This document shows positions 16,978 to 25,456 of a DNA stretch of 64,000 nucleotides, one piece after another. Below the pieces are notes generated by a model that worked only from the letters and a program-made list of their open reading frames with translations, had not been told where the DNA came from and ran no database searches. Position 1 is the first letter of the stretch, and each line of letters begins with the position of its first letter. The stretch comes from an uncultured Cohaesibacter sp. (GTDB lineage: Bacteria > Pseudomonadota > Alphaproteobacteria > Rhizobiales > Cohaesibacteraceae), in assembly GCF_963677725.1 (NCBI RefSeq), contig NZ_OY782507.1:3383001-3447000 (forward strand), given 5' to 3'. The position numbers and the translations under genes were made by a program.

Positions 16978-17592
16978 ATGCAATATGGCTTCTATTTCGA
17001 TGCTGAAAAATGTATCGGGTGCAAGACCTGCCAGTTGGCTTGTAAAGACTACAAGAATCTGAGCCGCGATATCAATTTCAGGCGGGTTTATGAATATAGC
17101 GGTGGCAATTGGTTGGCGACCGGCGAGGTATGGGAGCAAACGGTCTTTTCCTACTATCTCTCGATCGCCTGCAATCATTGCTCGCGGCCGGTCTGCGTCG
17201 AGGTCTGCCCAACAGGTGCAATGTATCAGCGCCCTGAGGATGGGATTGTTACAATCGATGAGGATATCTGCATCGGCTGCCAGCTTTGCCATATGGCCTG
17301 TCCCTACGACGCCCCTCAATATGTTGCTGACAAAGGCCATATGACCAAATGCAACGGTTGTTATGAGCGATTGGCCGTGGGGCTGAAACCGGTCTGCGTC
17401 GAGGCTTGCCCGACAAGGGCGCTTGATTTCGGCCCGATTGAAGAGCTTCGTGCGCGCTATGGTACATTTGAGACCATAGCGCCGCTGCCGCCTGAATCCT
17501 TTACCGCCCCCAATCTTGTGGTCAAGCCCAATCCGAAATCACAGCCAAACACTGATCGAACAGGCGGTCTTGGAAATCCTGGGGAGGTGTGA
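16978..17592 (+). CDS. dmsB: DmsB-like 4Fe-4S electron-transfer subunit
   Basis: 204 residues with four ferredoxin-type clusters: CIGCKTCQLAC near 12-22, CNHCSRPVCVEVC near 67-79, CIGCQLCHMAC near 98-108, and a final CNGC ... CVEAC pair near 125-145. This is the layout of DmsB/NrfC/PhsB subunits that carry electrons from a quinol-oxidising anchor to the molybdenum subunit. ATG 16978 lies 9 bp after dmsA; the next gene starts 1 bp after its stop. Part of one transcript with dmsA and dmsC. Confidence 0.92.
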   Translation: MQYGFYFDAEKCIGCKTCQLACKDYKNLSRDINFRRVYEYSGGNWLATGEVWEQTVFSYYLSIACNHCSRPVCVEVCPTGAMYQRPEDGIVTIDEDICIGCQLCHMACPYDAPQYVADKGHMTKCNGCYERLAVGLKPVCVEACPTRALDFGPIEELRARYGTFETIAPLPPESFTAPNLVVKPNPKSQPNTDRTGGLGNPGEV

Positions 17593-17593
17593 C

Positions 17594-18445
17594 ATGGGCT
17601 GGTCTGAATGGCCTTTGATCATTTTTACGGTACTGGCACAAAGCGCAATTGGAGCCTATTGGTGGAGCCTTGTTGTCAGGCTATCTACCATATTGGGCCC
17701 TGAGCAATCGCTCGATTTTGATCGCTCGATGCTGGCTGTCTGGCTGTTGCAGATCGCCTCTCTTGTCATTGCGAGTTCGCATCTGGGCATGCCCCTTAGG
17801 GCGATCAATGCTGTCTTTCGGGTCGGACGCTCTCGTTTCTCTAACGAAGTCTTTTTTGGTGGCGGATTTGCTGCTTTGGGTCTTCTTGGCTGGATCCTGG
17901 ATCAATTCAGCATGGAGCCGCTCTGGCTCAAGATGTCGCTTGAGGGTCTGATCTTCCTTTTCAGTCTCTCCTTCTTTTTCAGCATGATTGCCCTTTACCG
18001 CATCCGCACGGTTCCGACCTGGAACAGTTGGACAACACCTGCGGCCTTCACCGGGACGACATTGCTGTGTGGCAGTGCGCTGGCTTGTTGTCTCTTAGCA
18101 TTTTTAGAGCCTGTTCCTGCTGGTCTGGTGCTCTTTGGCCCGATTGCTTTAATGGTGTTTTCCATTTTCGGATCCCTCTTTGTGACCCTGAAACAATATT
18201 CGTCTTTGGCAAAGATTGAGACCGCACTCAAACGATCAATCGACCTCTGCCCCCACTTTGAAACATTGATGGCAATCCGCTTTGCATTTCTGTTTTCTGC
18301 GCTGGCGGTGTGGATTTGGGTTTCTCTGACGGAGGGCGGGCCATCGCCCACCGCCGGCCTTGTTGTTTTTGTTGTCGTAATATTAGGTGAAATGATCGGC
18401 CGGGGTATTCATTACCAGTTGAACATGACCGTGGGTCTGCGCTAG
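17594..18445 (+). CDS. dmsC: DmsC-like membrane anchor, quinol-oxidising subunit
   Basis: 283 residues and about eight hydrophobic helices (MGWSEWPLIIFTVLAQ at the start is typical of DmsC). SSHLGMPLRAINAVFR resembles the conserved DmsC loop carrying the quinol-pocket His. A GGGGAGGTG ribosome site precedes ATG 17594, 1 bp after dmsB. Last gene before a strong terminator at 18497. No chaperone gene of the DmsD/TorD type is seen nearby. Confidence 0.88.
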   Translation: MGWSEWPLIIFTVLAQSAIGAYWWSLVVRLSTILGPEQSLDFDRSMLAVWLLQIASLVIASSHLGMPLRAINAVFRVGRSRFSNEVFFGGGFAALGLLGWILDQFSMEPLWLKMSLEGLIFLFSLSFFFSMIALYRIRTVPTWNSWTTPAAFTGTTLLCGSALACCLLAFLEPVPAGLVLFGPIALMVFSIFGSLFVTLKQYSSLAKIETALKRSIDLCPHFETLMAIRFAFLFSALAVWIWVSLTEGGPSPTAGLVVFVVVILGEMIGRGIHYQLNMTVGLR

Positions 18446-18496
18446 CTCGTGCCAAAAAAGATGACCTAATCATATGGTAAAAAGGCCCTGAATGAC

Positions 18497-18540
18497 CAGC
18501 AGAAGAGTGTAATTTCTACGCTCTTCTGCTGATATTTTTT
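18497..18540 (+). terminator. Rho-independent terminator after dmsC
   Basis: Perfect 11-bp stem CAGCAGAAGAG/CTCTTCTGCTG (18497-18507 with 18521-18531), 13-base loop, then ATATTTTTT. It ends the dehydratase-TRAP-Dms transcript. Confidence 0.92.
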
Positions 18541-18701
18541 GCTCGAGCGGTCCAGCTTCAAGGGGAATGCTTGAGACGCACCGCGCTTGTCATTCCCGGA
18601 CCCAAACGCTTTGGCTGACCTGTAAGGCACTGATCAGCTGAGCCTCTGTCATACGGTTTTAGCCGCACCGACAGGGGGAGTTGCTCGCATTTGTTTGGGC
18701 C

Positions 18702-20219
18702 TTATTGCTTGTTCACCAACTGCTTTTCCCTGCGAAGGACAATTTGCTTCCAAATTGGTGGCAGAACCGTGGTGATGATCAGCAGGCTAATCAAAACAAT
18801 GCAAATCGGACGAGTGAAAAGAATATACTCGCCTCTCACGTCAAGCAAAAGAGACAGCCTGAGATTGCTTTCGATGAGTGGGCCCAGAATAACACCCAAT
18901 GCAACGGGTGCCAAAGGCAGGCCGGTCTTGCTCATGACATAACCGAGCAAGCCAAAGCCGAACATCAACCAAACATCGAATATCGAATTCTGAACGCAGT
19001 AAGCGCCCACGATGCTCAGACAAAGAATGAGTCCGACCAGCAGTGCTCTTGGAATGCGGAGAACCTGCGCAAACAAGTTCGTCGCAAACGACCCGCCCAA
19101 AGGAATCAGGATGAGCGATGTCAGGAACATCTGGATCATGAAGCCGTAGATAATATCTGCGCTGTTGCGGAACAGATCAGGGCCGGGCTGAAGACCGTGA
19201 ACCAGAAGCCCGCCCATGATGACGGCGGCGACGGAGCTACCCGGGATACCGAGCGTTACCGTTGGAATGAGGGCCGCGGCATTGTCCGCGTTGTTGCCAA
19301 ACTCAGAAGCGGCGATACCTTCCGGATTGCCCTTGCCAAAGGTCTCTGGTGATTTTGACATTTTCTTGGCGCGCTCATACGCAAGAAAAGAGACAAAACT
19401 GCCGCTGGCTCCCGGAAGCAATCCGATGACGATGCCGTAGAGATATGCCCAGCTCCAAATTTTGAAAAATCTCGGGATTTCCCGAATGGTTTCCAGGAAG
19501 GGAGAAAATTTGAGCTTCTGGCTATGCTTGGCTTTCAGAAATGTCTCTTCAGCCATATCCAGACATGGCGGGATGGCATAAAGCCCAACCATCAGGACGA
19601 CGATGTCGATGCCCGATTCCAGCTCCAGCTGGTCAAAGGTGAAGCGGTCGGTAGACATGACGGGATCGAGCCCGATCATACCGATGAACAGCCCCAGGAG
19701 AGCCGCCAGAAAGCCTTTTGGCAAATCCTCGCCAAGGAAAACCGACACTGCGGACATGCCAAAGACACCGACCCAGAAAACTTCAGGCGGTCCAAAGGAG
19801 AGCGTCACGAGAGACAGGGGTGGGGCAACGAGCATCATGGCAACGGCACTTGCCATGCCGCCAAATGCGGAGGAAAGCAAGGCGACTTGCAGCGCATATC
19901 CGGCCTTGCCCTGCTGTGCCAGCGGATATCCGTCGAAGGTGGTGGCAATGGCAGCGGGCGTTCCGGGAATGCGAAGCAGGATGGCAGGAATCGCCCCGCC
20001 ATACATGGCACCATTGTAGATGCCAGCCATCATCCCGAGCGCCACCAGCGGATCCATTGTGAAAGTGAGCGGCAGCAGCACCGCGATGCTCATTGTCGCA
20101 GTCAGGCCCGGCAAGGCGCCGACAATGATGCCCGCCAAAACGCCCCCGACCATTGCCAACAGGTTCGGGAAGGTCAGGACTGCCGGGATTGCAGACAAAA
20201 GAGGAGAGAAAAGATCCAA
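18702..20219 (-). CDS. tctA: Tripartite tricarboxylate transporter large permease TctA (second copy)
   Basis: 505 residues from a TTG at 20219 that has GGAGG five bases upstream; a longer frame reaches 20279 but would lie inside tctB. The TctA signatures are clear: GALPGLTATMSIAVLLPLTF, then RIPGTPAAIATTFDGYPLA, and in the second half GLLPGASGSFVSF and TLGIPGSSVAAVIMGG. About 12 membrane segments. It is last of the aminotransferase-RraA-TctCBA operon. Differs clearly from the copy at 1365. Confidence 0.92.
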   Translation of the reverse strand: MDLFSPLLSAIPAVLTFPNLLAMVGGVLAGIIVGALPGLTATMSIAVLLPLTFTMDPLVALGMMAGIYNGAMYGGAIPAILLRIPGTPAAIATTFDGYPLAQQGKAGYALQVALLSSAFGGMASAVAMMLVAPPLSLVTLSFGPPEVFWVGVFGMSAVSVFLGEDLPKGFLAALLGLFIGMIGLDPVMSTDRFTFDQLELESGIDIVVLMVGLYAIPPCLDMAEETFLKAKHSQKLKFSPFLETIREIPRFFKIWSWAYLYGIVIGLLPGASGSFVSFLAYERAKKMSKSPETFGKGNPEGIAASEFGNNADNAAALIPTVTLGIPGSSVAAVIMGGLLVHGLQPGPDLFRNSADIIYGFMIQMFLTSLILIPLGGSFATNLFAQVLRIPRALLVGLILCLSIVGAYCVQNSIFDVWLMFGFGLLGYVMSKTGLPLAPVALGVILGPLIESNLRLSLLLDVRGEYILFTRPICIVLISLLIITTVLPPIWKQIVLRREKQLVNKQ

Positions 20220-20220
20220 A

Positions 20221-20670
20221 TCAACCTCCAAGTCTCGTCCAGATTTCTTGAGGCAGAGGGCGCGACAGGATCTGAACAAAAACGATGTAGATAATTGTCA
20301 GGAATATAAGCGTCGTCGCCAGCACAGGCAGAGGCTTGCGGTAGCCGAGCAGATAACTCATGACGGGAATGACAATTGCCGAAGTCGTCAGGAAACCGAG
20401 ATAGTCCAGTCCGATGAGAGCGAGAACCATCACCGCGGCGGCGAGAAAGAAACGTGACGGGCTTACAAAGAAGTTTGGATTTTCCCCCGACCGGTTAAGT
20501 CGCATCTGCCCACGAACGGCGATAATGATTCCGGTCGGCACAGCTGGCCCTAGCACAAGAAGAGGAAAGACACGGGCTTCTGGGCTGTAGCCTGTGGCGA
20601 GCCAAAAACCAAGCGCGGCAAGAATTGCCGCGCTTGAACCCAATACGACATCATTGTGAATGGATTTCAC
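20221..20670 (-). CDS. tctB: Tripartite tricarboxylate transporter small permease TctB (second copy)
   Basis: 149 residues with four hydrophobic helices, standard TctB size. It starts at a GTG (20670) behind AGGGG, 17 bp after tctC, and its 3' end carries the ribosome site of tctA. Identified by topology and its place between tctC and tctA. Confidence 0.87.
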   Translation of the reverse strand: MKSIHNDVVLGSSAAILAALGFWLATGYSPEARVFPLLVLGPAVPTGIIIAVRGQMRLNRSGENPNFFVSPSRFFLAAAVMVLALIGLDYLGFLTTSAIVIPVMSYLLGYRKPLPVLATTLIFLTIIYIVFVQILSRPLPQEIWTRLGG

Positions 20671-20687
20671 GATGTACCCCTATTCAG

Positions 20688-21635
20688 TTATTTCAACCAG
20701 GGAGATGTTTCCCAGATAGCTCTCATGTTCTTGTCGAATGCATCAAGGCCCTTGGCAAAGTCATCGCCTGTCTTGAAGTTCAGAACCACACCCTGCTTTT
20801 TCGCATTTTCCTGGAATTCCGGATCTTCCAAAGCCTTGAGCAACGCAGCCTGGAGGGCTTTCACGGCTTCCTCTGGCATACCTTTGGGACCGGCGAAGCC
20901 GCGCTGCGAAGACGCAACAATATCATATCCCTGTTCTTTCAGAGTTGGAACGTCGGGAGCCAGCTCGGAGCGCTCTTCTGCCATGATACCCAGGATGTCG
21001 ATGCTGTCCTGATAGTTGACGGCTTCACCCAGGTTGAAGCTGCCTACGGCAACGTGGCCACCCATCGTGGCATTTCGTGCAGCAGCACCGGGGAAGGGAA
21101 CAAAGGTAAATTCGGCGCCGGTCATTTTTTCCAGCTGCAAGCCAGCCAGATGGTCGTCACCACCGAAGTTGCCCGTCGCCATGGTCACGAGTTTCGGATT
21201 TGCCTTGGCATACTCGACCATTTCCTTGACGTTGGTAAACTCGCTGCCCTTCTTCACGTTCAGGGCTGCAGGGTCGGTCACCATATTTGCGATGATCGTG
21301 AAGTCCTTCCAGGTGAAGTTGGCTTTGCCTTCGATCGGCTTTGTCACGATGGAAGGCGTGGTGATGATGCCGATCGTGTATCCGTCTGGCTTCGCATCAT
21401 GCAGGGCAGTCCATCCGACCACGCCAGAGGCACCGGTGCGGTTCTCAACGACGATGCTGGCATCGTTGCCGAGATATTTCTCAACAAATGGAGCAACCGT
21501 GCGCACCATGATGTCGCTGCCGCCACCCGCACCATAAGGAACGATAACGGTAATTTTCTTCTCCGGATATGCAGCCTGAGCAGCGGTGCTGAGGCACAAT
21601 CCAGCAAAGATAAGAGGCAATAGAGTTTTTTTCAT
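20688..21635 (-). CDS. tctC: Tripartite tricarboxylate transporter substrate-binding protein (second copy)
   Basis: 315 residues with a signal peptide (cleavage near TAAQA-AYPEK). The Bug fold begins with ITVIVPYGAGGGSDIMVRTV, then VENRTGASGVVGW. An AGGAGATGT ribosome site precedes ATG 21635. It follows the RraA-like gene by 47 bp in the same direction, so its ligand is probably the substrate of the RraA/aminotransferase pair. Confidence 0.93.
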   Translation of the reverse strand: MKKTLLPLIFAGLCLSTAAQAAYPEKKITVIVPYGAGGGSDIMVRTVAPFVEKYLGNDASIVVENRTGASGVVGWTALHDAKPDGYTIGIITTPSIVTKPIEGKANFTWKDFTIIANMVTDPAALNVKKGSEFTNVKEMVEYAKANPKLVTMATGNFGGDDHLAGLQLEKMTGAEFTFVPFPGAAARNATMGGHVAVGSFNLGEAVNYQDSIDILGIMAEERSELAPDVPTLKEQGYDIVASSQRGFAGPKGMPEEAVKALQAALLKALEDPEFQENAKKQGVVLNFKTGDDFAKGLDAFDKNMRAIWETSPWLK

Positions 21636-21682
21636 TTACATCTCCTGTTTATAGCCAATGTCCAGAATTGAAGCGTTCAAGC

Positions 21683-22351
21683 CTACGAGGCTTGCCACTT
21701 TTCAATCGCGCCCGGCAGCCATTTTGGTTTTGGCGAGCCGGCTTTGATATTTTCGATTCTGGTGTTCTCTGAGGTGATTTTATTGAGGCAGATTGGCAAC
21801 AGTTCTTCGGCATCAAGGGCAGGAACTACCATGATACCGTCGTCGTCGCCGATTATTATATCGCCGTGGTTAACGACTACATTTCCGCAGGCCACAGGAA
21901 TATTCATGTGCCCCGGTCCTGTTTTCTGGGATCCGCGAGCGCATGTGCCCCGCGCAAACACGGGAAAGCCGCTGTCGCTGATCCAATCGCTGTCCCTGCA
22001 CATGCCATCGAGCACCAGCCCGCCGATTTTTTTTGCCATGGCAGCTCTGGTCATCAGTTCGCCCCATACGCCCGAATGGCGATCATTGCTGGTATTGGCG
22101 ACGATGATATCGCCGGGCTCGGCAGAATGCAGAGCGACATGCAGAAGCAAATTGTCATTAGGTGGCAGCTGTACCGTTACTGCCCGACCAAGAATGCGCA
22201 TTCCATGGCGAATTGGCTTGATGCCTGCATCCATGATGTTGCGCCGACCGTAGCAGTCATTGGCTACGGGGGATGAAACATCCCGAAATTTCTCAACGAA
22301 CTCAACAGTCAAGGGGTGGTTGATGGAGGTCAGCGAGAAGTCAAAACTCAT
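21683..22351 (-). CDS. RraA-family aldolase/decarboxylase (HMG aldolase type)
   Basis: 222 residues. The active-site segment is intact: GELMTRAAMAKKIGGLVLDG, then MCRD. The DG-x-x-RD pair with Arg and Asp is what 4-hydroxy-4-methyl-2-oxoglutarate aldolase uses to hold pyruvate and the divalent metal. NHGDIIIGDDDGIMVVP is the C-terminal family strand. The ATG at 22351 overlaps the aminotransferase stop as ATGA, so the two are translationally coupled. Expected chemistry is retro-aldol cleavage of a 4-hydroxy-2-oxo acid to pyruvate, or oxaloacetate decarboxylation. It is not the RNase E inhibitor in the strict sense. Confidence 0.85.
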   Translation of the reverse strand: MSFDFSLTSINHPLTVEFVEKFRDVSSPVANDCYGRRNIMDAGIKPIRHGMRILGRAVTVQLPPNDNLLLHVALHSAEPGDIIVANTSNDRHSGVWGELMTRAAMAKKIGGLVLDGMCRDSDWISDSGFPVFARGTCARGSQKTGPGHMNIPVACGNVVVNHGDIIIGDDDGIMVVPALDAEELLPICLNKITSENTRIENIKAGSPKPKWLPGAIEKWQAS

Positions 22352-23577
22352 TGTGGTGCTCCTGATACAGAGATTTCCAGTTTGGCAATTGAGGCCCGCA
22401 ACTTGAGACATGCTTTCTCAAGGTCTTCGATGGGGCAGGCAAATGAAATTCGAAAGAAGGGTGACATCCCGAAAGCGGCTCCTGGGACACAGACCACTTC
22501 GGCCTCTTCGACAAAATACCGGGTCAGATCGCCATCGGACTTGATGATGGCCCCATTTGGAGTTTTCGCGTTCATCAAGTCCTTGCAGGAGACAAACAGA
22601 TAGAATGCGCCATCCGGCGTATGGCATGACAGACCGTCTGTTGCGTTGATCAAATCAACGCCCAGATCCCGGCGGCGGCGGAACTGGGCCAGATTGTCGG
22701 CCATGAAGTCACGCGGACCGTTCAGGGCTTCAACGGCACCATATTGAGCCGGATGCATGACGCCGCCCGTGGATTGGCCCTGATAGATGCGCATGGCATC
22801 GATCAATGGTTTGGGGCCGGCTGCGAAGCCGATACGCCAACCGGTCATGCACCAGGACTTCGATACGCCATTTGCTGTCAGGGTGCGTTCCTGGAGGGCA
22901 TCAGAGGCCTGAGCAATCGTGAAATATTCCTCATCGGAGTACCGGATATGCTCGTAGATGTCGTCGCTCAGAACATAAACATGAGGGTGGCGTTCGAGAA
23001 CTTCAGCGATTGCGCGCAGTTCTTTTTCTGACATGACCGCGCCAGTGGGATTTGATGGATTATTGAGGATCAGCCAGCGGGTTTTGTCCGTGATCTTGTT
23101 TTCCAGAGCTTCGGGGGAGATGCAGAAGCGCTCGTCGTAAGATGTCGGCAATTCGATGGGCACACCACCATTGAGCCGCACCATTTCCGAATAGCTCACC
23201 CAACCCGGCGTTGGAATGATCACTTCCTGCCCCGGCTCAAGACTGACGGCGAGCGCATTGAAGATGATTTGTTTGACACCGTTGGCGACAATAACTTGCG
23301 AAGGATCATAGTCGAGCTTGTTATCGGATTTGAATTTCTCGCAAATTGCCTTTCTGAGTGCAGGAATCCCTTGCACAGGAGGGTAACCTGTATGATTGGC
23401 TTGCAACGCGTCAATCAAAGCCTGCTTGATTGGCTCGGGCGTGGGGAAGTCGGGCTCACCGGTCGCCAGCGAAATTACTTTGTGTCCTTTGGCTCGCATA
23501 TCACGAGCCAATTGTGCGGCCTCCAGCGACGCAGATGGTTGCGTCGATTGCAGCTTCATATTTACTATTCCGGACAT
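22348..23577 (-). CDS. Class I pyridoxal-phosphate aminotransferase (aspartate aminotransferase-like)
   Basis: 409 residues. ATGEPDFPTPEPI (38-50), NNPSNPTG (172-179), DD at 205-206 and the PLP-binding Lys240 in GVSKSWCMTGWRIGF are all present, as in bacterial aspartate/prephenate aminotransferases of subgroup I-gamma. An in-frame ATG at 23559 gives a 403-residue alternative. First gene of the operon; its product would convert an amino acid into the 2-oxo acid cleaved by the coupled RraA-type enzyme. A long stem-loop lies in its leader. Confidence 0.9.
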   Translation of the reverse strand: MSGIVNMKLQSTQPSASLEAAQLARDMRAKGHKVISLATGEPDFPTPEPIKQALIDALQANHTGYPPVQGIPALRKAICEKFKSDNKLDYDPSQVIVANGVKQIIFNALAVSLEPGQEVIIPTPGWVSYSEMVRLNGGVPIELPTSYDERFCISPEALENKITDKTRWLILNNPSNPTGAVMSEKELRAIAEVLERHPHVYVLSDDIYEHIRYSDEEYFTIAQASDALQERTLTANGVSKSWCMTGWRIGFAAGPKPLIDAMRIYQGQSTGGVMHPAQYGAVEALNGPRDFMADNLAQFRRRRDLGVDLINATDGLSCHTPDGAFYLFVSCKDLMNAKTPNGAIIKSDGDLTRYFVEEAEVVCVPGAAFGMSPFFRISFACPIEDLEKACLKLRASIAKLEISVSGAPQ

Positions 23578-23616
23578 TTGGACTTTCTACTGAAATTTGC
23601 TCATAGTTCTACGTTT

Positions 23617-23657
23617 CCATGAAGCGTGCTTTGTCCCTAGGACAGAGCGCTTCATGG
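23617..23657. repeat. Long near-perfect hairpin in aminotransferase leader
   Basis: An 18-bp stem (23617-23625 and 23628-23636 with 23640-23657) with one 2-base bulge (23626-23627), one T.G pair and a 3-base loop (CTA). It lies 40-80 bp upstream of the aminotransferase start in a divergent promoter region, so it is not a terminator for either coding gene. Attenuator, operator dyad or palindromic repeat are possible. Confidence 0.75.
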
Positions 23658-23800
23658 AGCGGGCCGTTTGGATTGTTTCAAGAGGATCTTGAATAGACAC
23701 TCTGCGGGTTGCTTATTTTTTGTTTATGCTAGTTGGTCAAACAAACTTTACGCAATCTAGAAATATTTAACATTACGTCAAATTTTCATTGACAAACGGT

Positions 23801-23811
23801 GGTGTAACACC
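23801..23811. promoter_or_regulatory. Candidate LysR operator dyad GGTGT-A-ACACC
   Basis: An 11-base perfect palindrome lies about 75 bp upstream of the likely GTG start of the LysR gene, in the shared divergent gap, just after a TTGACA hexamer. Position and symmetry fit autoregulatory binding; not proven. Confidence 0.35.
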
Positions 23812-23887
23812 CCAGAGTTGCTAATAAAATCGGCAAATCCTTAAAATGGCTAAATTTTATGCTTCAATTATGCAGCAGGAGATCAGC

Positions 23888-24769
23888 GTGTCATTCCGCC
23901 GTTTAAAAACTCTGGTAGCAATTTTTCGGCATGGTAGCCTGTCTGCGGCGGCTGCAAATGAGCATCTCACTCGGGCTGCGGTTTCAATGCAAATGAAGCA
24001 ATTCGAAGCTGATTTGGGGGTCGAGATTTTCGACCGGCGCGGGCGTATTCCCGAGTTGAATGCGCGTGGTAAAGCTATCGTCCCAAAGGCGATGAAAATC
24101 ATTGAATCTTATGAAGAATTACGCCGAGAAGCACGGGACGAAAGCACGATTTCAGGTGAACTGAACATCGGTGCTATGTTCACCGCCATGACTGGCGTCG
24201 TTCCCTATGCCATCAAGCAATTGAGAGCCACTTACCCCGACTTGCATATTCAGGCGGCGCCCGGCCATTCGGCAAATCTTGTCGCTCCGGTCGATCGCGG
24301 ATTAATCGATGCGGCCTTTATCGGCCGACCTCCCGTTTTGGGATCGCAGCTGATCTTCCACCCTATTACAGAAGAGCCGTTTCACCTGTTGCAACCGTTG
24401 GATTCCCCGCTCACCGATGTGCGGGAAATTCTTGAAGCCTACCCATTTATTCGTATCAGTCGATCACTTTGGTCAGGGCAGTTGATTGATGACTGGCTTG
24501 TGAAAGAGAATATAAACGTTGATGAAGTCATGGAACTGGATGGAATTCAGATGATTTCCACGATGGTTTTTCACGGTTTGGGCGTATCCGTCGTACCCAA
24601 ACGCTGTGTCCCAGCACCCAACCCGGTTCCCGTTTCTGAAGTGGCAATTGACACGATTGCTGCACGGCAGGTTGGGCTTCTTGTCCGCTACGATAACCCC
24701 AAAAGCAACCTGATCGACGCCCTTTGCAAACAATTGGAAAAGGTGGTCGAAGGCGTTTCCAGTTCATAA
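23888..24769 (+). CDS. LysR family transcriptional regulator
   Basis: 293 residues from the GTG at 23888, which has AGGAG six bases upstream and places the helix-turn-helix at the expected position (FRRLKTLVAIFRHGSLSAAA ... RAAVSMQMKQFE). Upstream ATGs at 23846 and 23870 are in frame but lengthen the N-terminus abnormally. The C-terminal effector domain follows from about residue 80. Divergent from the aminotransferase-RraA-TctCBA operon, which it most likely controls in response to a pathway intermediate. Confidence 0.88.
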   Translation: MSFRRLKTLVAIFRHGSLSAAAANEHLTRAAVSMQMKQFEADLGVEIFDRRGRIPELNARGKAIVPKAMKIIESYEELRREARDESTISGELNIGAMFTAMTGVVPYAIKQLRATYPDLHIQAAPGHSANLVAPVDRGLIDAAFIGRPPVLGSQLIFHPITEEPFHLLQPLDSPLTDVREILEAYPFIRISRSLWSGQLIDDWLVKENINVDEVMELDGIQMISTMVFHGLGVSVVPKRCVPAPNPVPVSEVAIDTIAARQVGLLVRYDNPKSNLIDALCKQLEKVVEGVSSS

Positions 24770-24849
24770 ACAAGGCGCATTGAGTGTTTGGTTAGCAGTA
24801 GGAGCGTTCTTTCGAAACCTTATCTGTGTCGCTTAAATCTGCTTTTGAA

Positions 24850-25060
24850 GCACAATTTAGTCCACCTTCAGTTCACGCAGGCACGAACGGCTATGAGCCG
24901 TTCGTCGCCATCGCGAAGCAGGGGTTCAGGACCAATAAAATCGTCTATGATCTGGTGCTGGAAAAGCTGCTTCTTTCGCGTAGAACAGCTTGATTACATA
25001 CTCATGCCAGAGGATAGAGCGAAGATGACAACGCTTGGCCCTGTCAGAAAACCTCGGAGC
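24850..25060 (+). pseudogene. aspA: C-terminal remnant of aspartate ammonia-lyase
   Basis: One frame reads NGYEPFVAIAKQGFRTNKIV then YDLVLEKLLLSR. After a frameshift near 24982, another frame reads EQLDYILMPEDRAKMT. Together they resemble the C-terminal tail of aspartase (IGYE...IAK..L.TGRSVY.LVLE.GLLS..QLD.IL.PE.MT). The catalytic domains are absent. A decayed gene end next to intact genes. Confidence 0.6.
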
Positions 25061-25382
25061 CAAGCACGGCATCATCGCTGGGTTGAAGCAAGATGGTTTC
25101 GCCCTTGTCATTGGGTACGCCCATGATGAGAATCTCAGACTGGAAGCCTGCGATATTGCGCGGGGGCATGTTGACCACGCAGATCACCTTGCGGCCAATC
25201 AGATCCTCTTTGGGGTAATTGGTGATCTGGGCACTCGACCAGCGTTTGCCAAGCGCGCCAAAGCTGACGCAAACCTTGTAGGAGGGGTTGCGGGCGCGGG
25301 GAAAGTCCTGCACCTCTTCAATCACCCCAAGGCGCATTTCTACTTTTGCGAAGTTGTCATAGACGATCTGTTCTTTCTTCAT
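25044..25382 (-). CDS. csaA: tRNA-binding protein CsaA-like
   Basis: 112 residues from ATG 25382 (ribosome site GGAAGAGAA). A single EMAP-II/OB-fold tRNA-binding domain: DFAKVEMRLG-type start (YDNFAKVEMRLGVIEEVQDF), AQITNYPKEDLIGRKVICVV, and SEILIMGV at the end. Length fits CsaA (about 110 residues), the small dimeric export-associated chaperone, not the longer MetG tail. Stands alone; likely its own transcript. Confidence 0.87.
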   Translation of the reverse strand: MKKEQIVYDNFAKVEMRLGVIEEVQDFPRARNPSYKVCVSFGALGKRWSSAQITNYPKEDLIGRKVICVVNMPPRNIAGFQSEILIMGVPNDKGETILLQPSDDAVLGSEVF

Positions 25383-25456
25383 ATTCTCTTCCTTCTGTTC
25401 TGTCGTTCCGGGTAGCAGGGGCACTGGCTGGACATTGGCATGTTGCGGCGGTTTCC

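Noticed and set aside
18541..18701. Possible gene remnant between the dms terminator and tctA
   Set aside because: All frames are broken and none resembles a known protein.
19524..20294. Long plus-strand open frame opposite the second tctA
   Set aside because: Same kind of antisense shadow over a well-supported permease gene.
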